Assembly (NCBI GenBank): GCA_910588695.1
Contig: CAJUOV010000022.1
Coordinates: 1 to 17,642 of the forward strand
DNA: 17,642 nt
Source of the DNA: an uncultured Christensenellaceae bacterium
Lineage (GTDB): Bacteria > Bacillota > Clostridia > Christensenellales > Borkfalkiaceae
Direction of reading: 5' to 3'
Shown: one piece after another, positions 15,569-17,642 of the stretch
Numbering within the stretch: the stretch's first letter is position 1
Layout of the letters: each line of letters opens with the position of its first letter
Position numbers and translations under genes: made by a program
The notes under the pieces: model-generated
The model's database searches: none
Seen by the model: the letters and a program-made list of their open reading frames with translations, nothing else
Told to the model about the DNA's origin: nothing

Positions 15569-16180
15569 ATGATACAAGTGATAAAAATTCATCCCGTAGG
15601 TTTTGCGGCGAACACATATTTTCTTACGGTGGACGGCAAGAGCGTCGTCTGCATCGATCCTGCTCAGCCCCGCGCTTTTCGTGAAGCGGAGAAACACGGG
15701 CTCGAAGTCAAATACGTACTTCTGACGCACGGGCACTTCGATCATATCGGCGGGTGCGCCGCTTTGCAGGAGGCAGGCGCAAAGATCGGATGTCTCTCGG
15801 GAGAAGAGCGGCTCGCCGTGCTCGATAACCTTGCGGATTCTTTTGCGGGCGGATTGGAGATCGCTCCGTTTTCGGTTGATTTTACCGTGAAAGACGGGGA
15901 GATTCTCGATATTTGCGGCATGAAGATTCGGGTGATCGCGTCCGCGGGACATACGGCGGGCGGCGCGTGTTATTTGGTAGAGGACTGTTTGTTTACGGGC
16001 GACACCCTCTTTCGAGGCAGCGTAGGAAGATGCGATCTGCCCACGGGGGACATGGAAGCGCTCGAAAGAAGCGTAAAAAAGCTGTACGCGCTCGACGGAA
16101 ACTTAACGGTGTACCCGGGGCACGGCGAAGATACCAACCTCGAAGAAGAGAGAAAGAATAACGGGGTGATCCGCGCATGA
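15569..16180 (+). CDS. MBL-fold metallo-hydrolase (YqgX/glyoxalase II-like)
   Basis: This 203-aa protein belongs to the metallo-beta-lactamase fold. The dinuclear metal site is complete: THGHFDH (His54, His56, Asp58, His59), His128 in AGHTAGG, Asp145 in FTGDTLF and His185 in YPGHGEDT. The blocks GDTLFRGSVGRCDLP (144-158) and the TNLEEERKNN ending are characteristic of the small Firmicute YqgX/GloB-like group, often annotated hydroxyacylglutathione hydrolase. The substrate is unknown, and these bacteria often lack glutathione, so that name should be avoided. AAGGA (15557-15561) supports the start. The stop overlaps the hemZ start (ATGA). This position between rel and hemZ is commonly seen in Clostridia. 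Confidence 0.92.
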   Translation: MIQVIKIHPVGFAANTYFLTVDGKSVVCIDPAQPRAFREAEKHGLEVKYVLLTHGHFDHIGGCAALQEAGAKIGCLSGEERLAVLDNLADSFAGGLEIAPFSVDFTVKDGEILDICGMKIRVIASAGHTAGGACYLVEDCLFTGDTLFRGSVGRCDLPTGDMEALERSVKKLYALDGNLTVYPGHGEDTNLEEERKNNGVIRA

Positions 16181-17544
16181 TTTTCTCCACGCTTTCTTAT
16201 CTCGAACCCGAACTTATGGATGTTATTCGGCTCTTCCCTGAAGCGGAGGAGCTTGAAATTTATCACGAGAAGGGAGAAAAAGAAAACCGTTTCAGGATCG
16301 GATTGCACGAATATCGTTACAAAATCGTTCCCGTGCGCAAAGACGAGGAGAACGATTACGAAGAGAAGTCGCTTGTAAAGCGTTATGCCAAACTTGCTCT
16401 CTATGAGTTGCTTTCTGATATGTTTTATAAATCGCTGCCGTGGGGCGCGCTGACGGGGATCAGACCAACCAAGATCGCCTATCGGGAAGAGGAGCTCGGG
16501 CACGATTTTGTTCCCTTTTTGCGCAGAATGAAGGTTTCGGAAGAGAATATCTCTCTCGTGAGCCGCGTCGTCGAAGCGCAGAGAGGAATTTACGAAAAAC
16601 GGGAGGGAAATTGCGATCTGTATGTGTCGCTCCCGTTCTGTCCTACGCGGTGTACCTACTGTTCTTTTATTACCGCGCCCGTTTCCGCAACAAAAAAATT
16701 CATGCCCGATTATCTGAAAAGTCTTGCACGGGAAATCGCTTCGGCGGGCACGCTTGTGAAAAATCTGCGATCCGTTTATGTAGGCGGCGGTACCCCTTTC
16801 GTGCTCGAAGCGGACGAGCTCGAAGAGGTGTTCAAAATGATCGCGCCTCTCCGCTCGAACGGCTGCGAGTACACGGTCGAAGCGGGACGGGCGGATGTGT
16901 TTACGACGGAAAAACTCGATCTTTGCAAGAAATACGGCGTGACGAGAATCTGTATCAACGCGCAGAGTTTTTGCGATCAGACGCTTGACAGAATCGGCAG
17001 AAAGCATACGGGGGCGGACGTCGTGCGTGCGTTTGAAATGGCGAAGCCTTACGGTTTTATCGTCAACTGCGATCTGATTGCGGGACTCACGGGAGAGAGC
17101 GCAGAGGAGTTTTTAAGGAGCGTTGAACAGGCGGTCGCATTGCAGCCGGAAAATATCACGGTGCACACGCTGTGCCTGAAAAAGGGAGCGCGGCTCAAAG
17201 AAGAGACGGCGGCTCTCTCCGACGAGGGAATGCAGGAAATGATCTCTTTCTCGCGCGAGATTCTGACAAGGGCGGGCTACGAACCCTATTATCTGTACCG
17301 CCAGAAGTACATGGCGGGCGCGCACGAAAATGTAGGCTGGACGAAAAAAGGTTTTGCTTCCGTTTACAACATCGACGTGATGGAAGAGATTGCCGATAAT
17401 CTTGCGACGGGTGCTAACGCCGTTTCCAAACGCGTTGTTCTGGGCGAGGGGCGGATCGAACGGATCGCTTCTCCCAAGGATATTTCCGCATATTTGGCTA
17501 AGACGGAGAGCTTGATTTGTGAAAAAGCTGCCTTGTTTGTGTAA
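16177..17544 (+). CDS. hemZ: HemZ-family radical SAM protein (coproporphyrinogen dehydrogenase-like)
   Basis: This 455-aa radical SAM protein has the N-terminal HemZ-specific region (about 1-145, with WGALTGIRPTKI at 89-100). The cluster motif is C155-PTR-C159-TY-C162-SF, followed by YVGGGTP (201-207), EAGRADVF, INAQSFCDQTLDRIGRKH, DLIAGLTGES and a C-terminal YYLYRQKYMAGAHENVGW block. It is close to HemN/HemW. HemZ is named for oxidative decarboxylation of coproporphyrinogen III. No other heme gene is present here and many Clostridia with hemZ lack heme synthesis, so the reaction is uncertain. The usual EAGRPD is EAGRAD. The start at 16177 overlaps the MBL stop, suggesting coupling. It is the last gene in the window. 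Confidence 0.92.
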   Translation: MIFSTLSYLEPELMDVIRLFPEAEELEIYHEKGEKENRFRIGLHEYRYKIVPVRKDEENDYEEKSLVKRYAKLALYELLSDMFYKSLPWGALTGIRPTKIAYREEELGHDFVPFLRRMKVSEENISLVSRVVEAQRGIYEKREGNCDLYVSLPFCPTRCTYCSFITAPVSATKKFMPDYLKSLAREIASAGTLVKNLRSVYVGGGTPFVLEADELEEVFKMIAPLRSNGCEYTVEAGRADVFTTEKLDLCKKYGVTRICINAQSFCDQTLDRIGRKHTGADVVRAFEMAKPYGFIVNCDLIAGLTGESAEEFLRSVEQAVALQPENITVHTLCLKKGARLKEETAALSDEGMQEMISFSREILTRAGYEPYYLYRQKYMAGAHENVGWTKKGFASVYNIDVMEEIADNLATGANAVSKRVVLGEGRIERIASPKDISAYLAKTESLICEKAALFV

Positions 17545-17642
17545 ATTATGAAAATTTGTTAAAATATTATTAAAAAAATTTTATAAAATGTTATTTTGTC
17601 AAGCGTTTTTTAATAGGTTTTTAGTGTTTTTTAGTGTTTTTC
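17545..17642 (+). other. AT-rich intergenic tail
   Basis: The last 98 bases are markedly more AT-rich than the rest. They contain a perfect 12-bp palindrome ATTTTATAAAAT (17578-17589), poly-A and poly-T runs, and a tandem TTAGTGTTTT repeat (17621-17640) cut by the window end. No gene, convincing promoter or GC-rich terminator is visible. This is where hisS would be expected in the usual Firmicute order, so it may be its leader or a boundary. Confidence 0.6.

Noticed and set aside
17580..17602. Minus-strand TTGACA promoter in the AT-rich tail
   Set aside because: A perfect TTGACA exists, but the nearest TATAAA is only 11 bp away and the transcript would run antisense into hemZ.
17621..17642. 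Start of a CRISPR or long tandem array at the right edge
   Set aside because: Only two 10-bp TTAGTGTTTT units are visible, in low-complexity AT sequence with no spacers.

Overview
The window reads as a chromosomal segment from an anaerobic Clostridia-type Firmicute. The gene order ruvC-ruvA-ruvB-queA-tgt-yajC-(TIGR04086)-scfA-scfB-secD-secF-recJ-rel-MBL-hemZ is a housekeeping arrangement typical of that class. The SCIFF peptide with its radical-SAM maturase, and the HemZ-type radical SAM protein, point the same way. A BspA-like leucine-rich-repeat protein at the left edge suggests a host-associated or gut lineage. I cannot name the genus. All 16 genes lie on the + strand. I see no rRNA, tRNA, CRISPR array, transposase or phage gene.

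Layout. (1) 1-881: the 3' part of a BspA-type repeat protein, closed by a strong intrinsic terminator. (2) 902-5566: Holliday-junction processing (ruvC, ruvA, ruvB) and queuosine tRNA modification (queA, tgt). ruvC has a near-perfect sigma-70/sigma-A promoter whose predicted start point falls on the ATG, so its mRNA looks leaderless. A 219-base gap separates ruvC from ruvA and carries a structured repeat. (3) 5625-6691: yajC with its own promoter and a long charged tail, then a small four-helix membrane protein whose Shine-Dalgarno sequence lies inside a terminator hairpin. (4) 6700-8392: the SCIFF ranthipeptide precursor (scfA) on its own promoter, a hairpin, a second copy of the structured repeat, and the maturase scfB. 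(5) 8425-11094: secD and secF on their own promoter, followed by a terminator. (6) 11111-17544: recJ, a bifunctional Rel, an MBL-fold hydrolase and hemZ, tightly packed (1-nt gap, 14-nt gap, ATGA overlap). The last ~100 bases are AT-rich, with no gene visible.

How the genes work together. Three processes share the segment: recombination and repair (RuvABC, RecJ), tRNA and stringent-response functions (QueA, Tgt, Rel), and protein export (YajC, SecD, SecF). The SCIFF pair sits among the export genes.

The most notable observations are: (a) a ~110-nt two-hairpin leader repeated directly upstream of ruvA and scfB, with the only good Shine-Dalgarno at a nearly fixed 63-64 nt before each start codon and stem pairing kept despite different stem sequences; (b) a SecD/SecF pair that keeps its overall architecture but has lost the conserved transmembrane aspartates of the proton path in both subunits; (c) the terminator-embedded Shine-Dalgarno of the TIGR04086 gene; (d) the leaderless ruvC.
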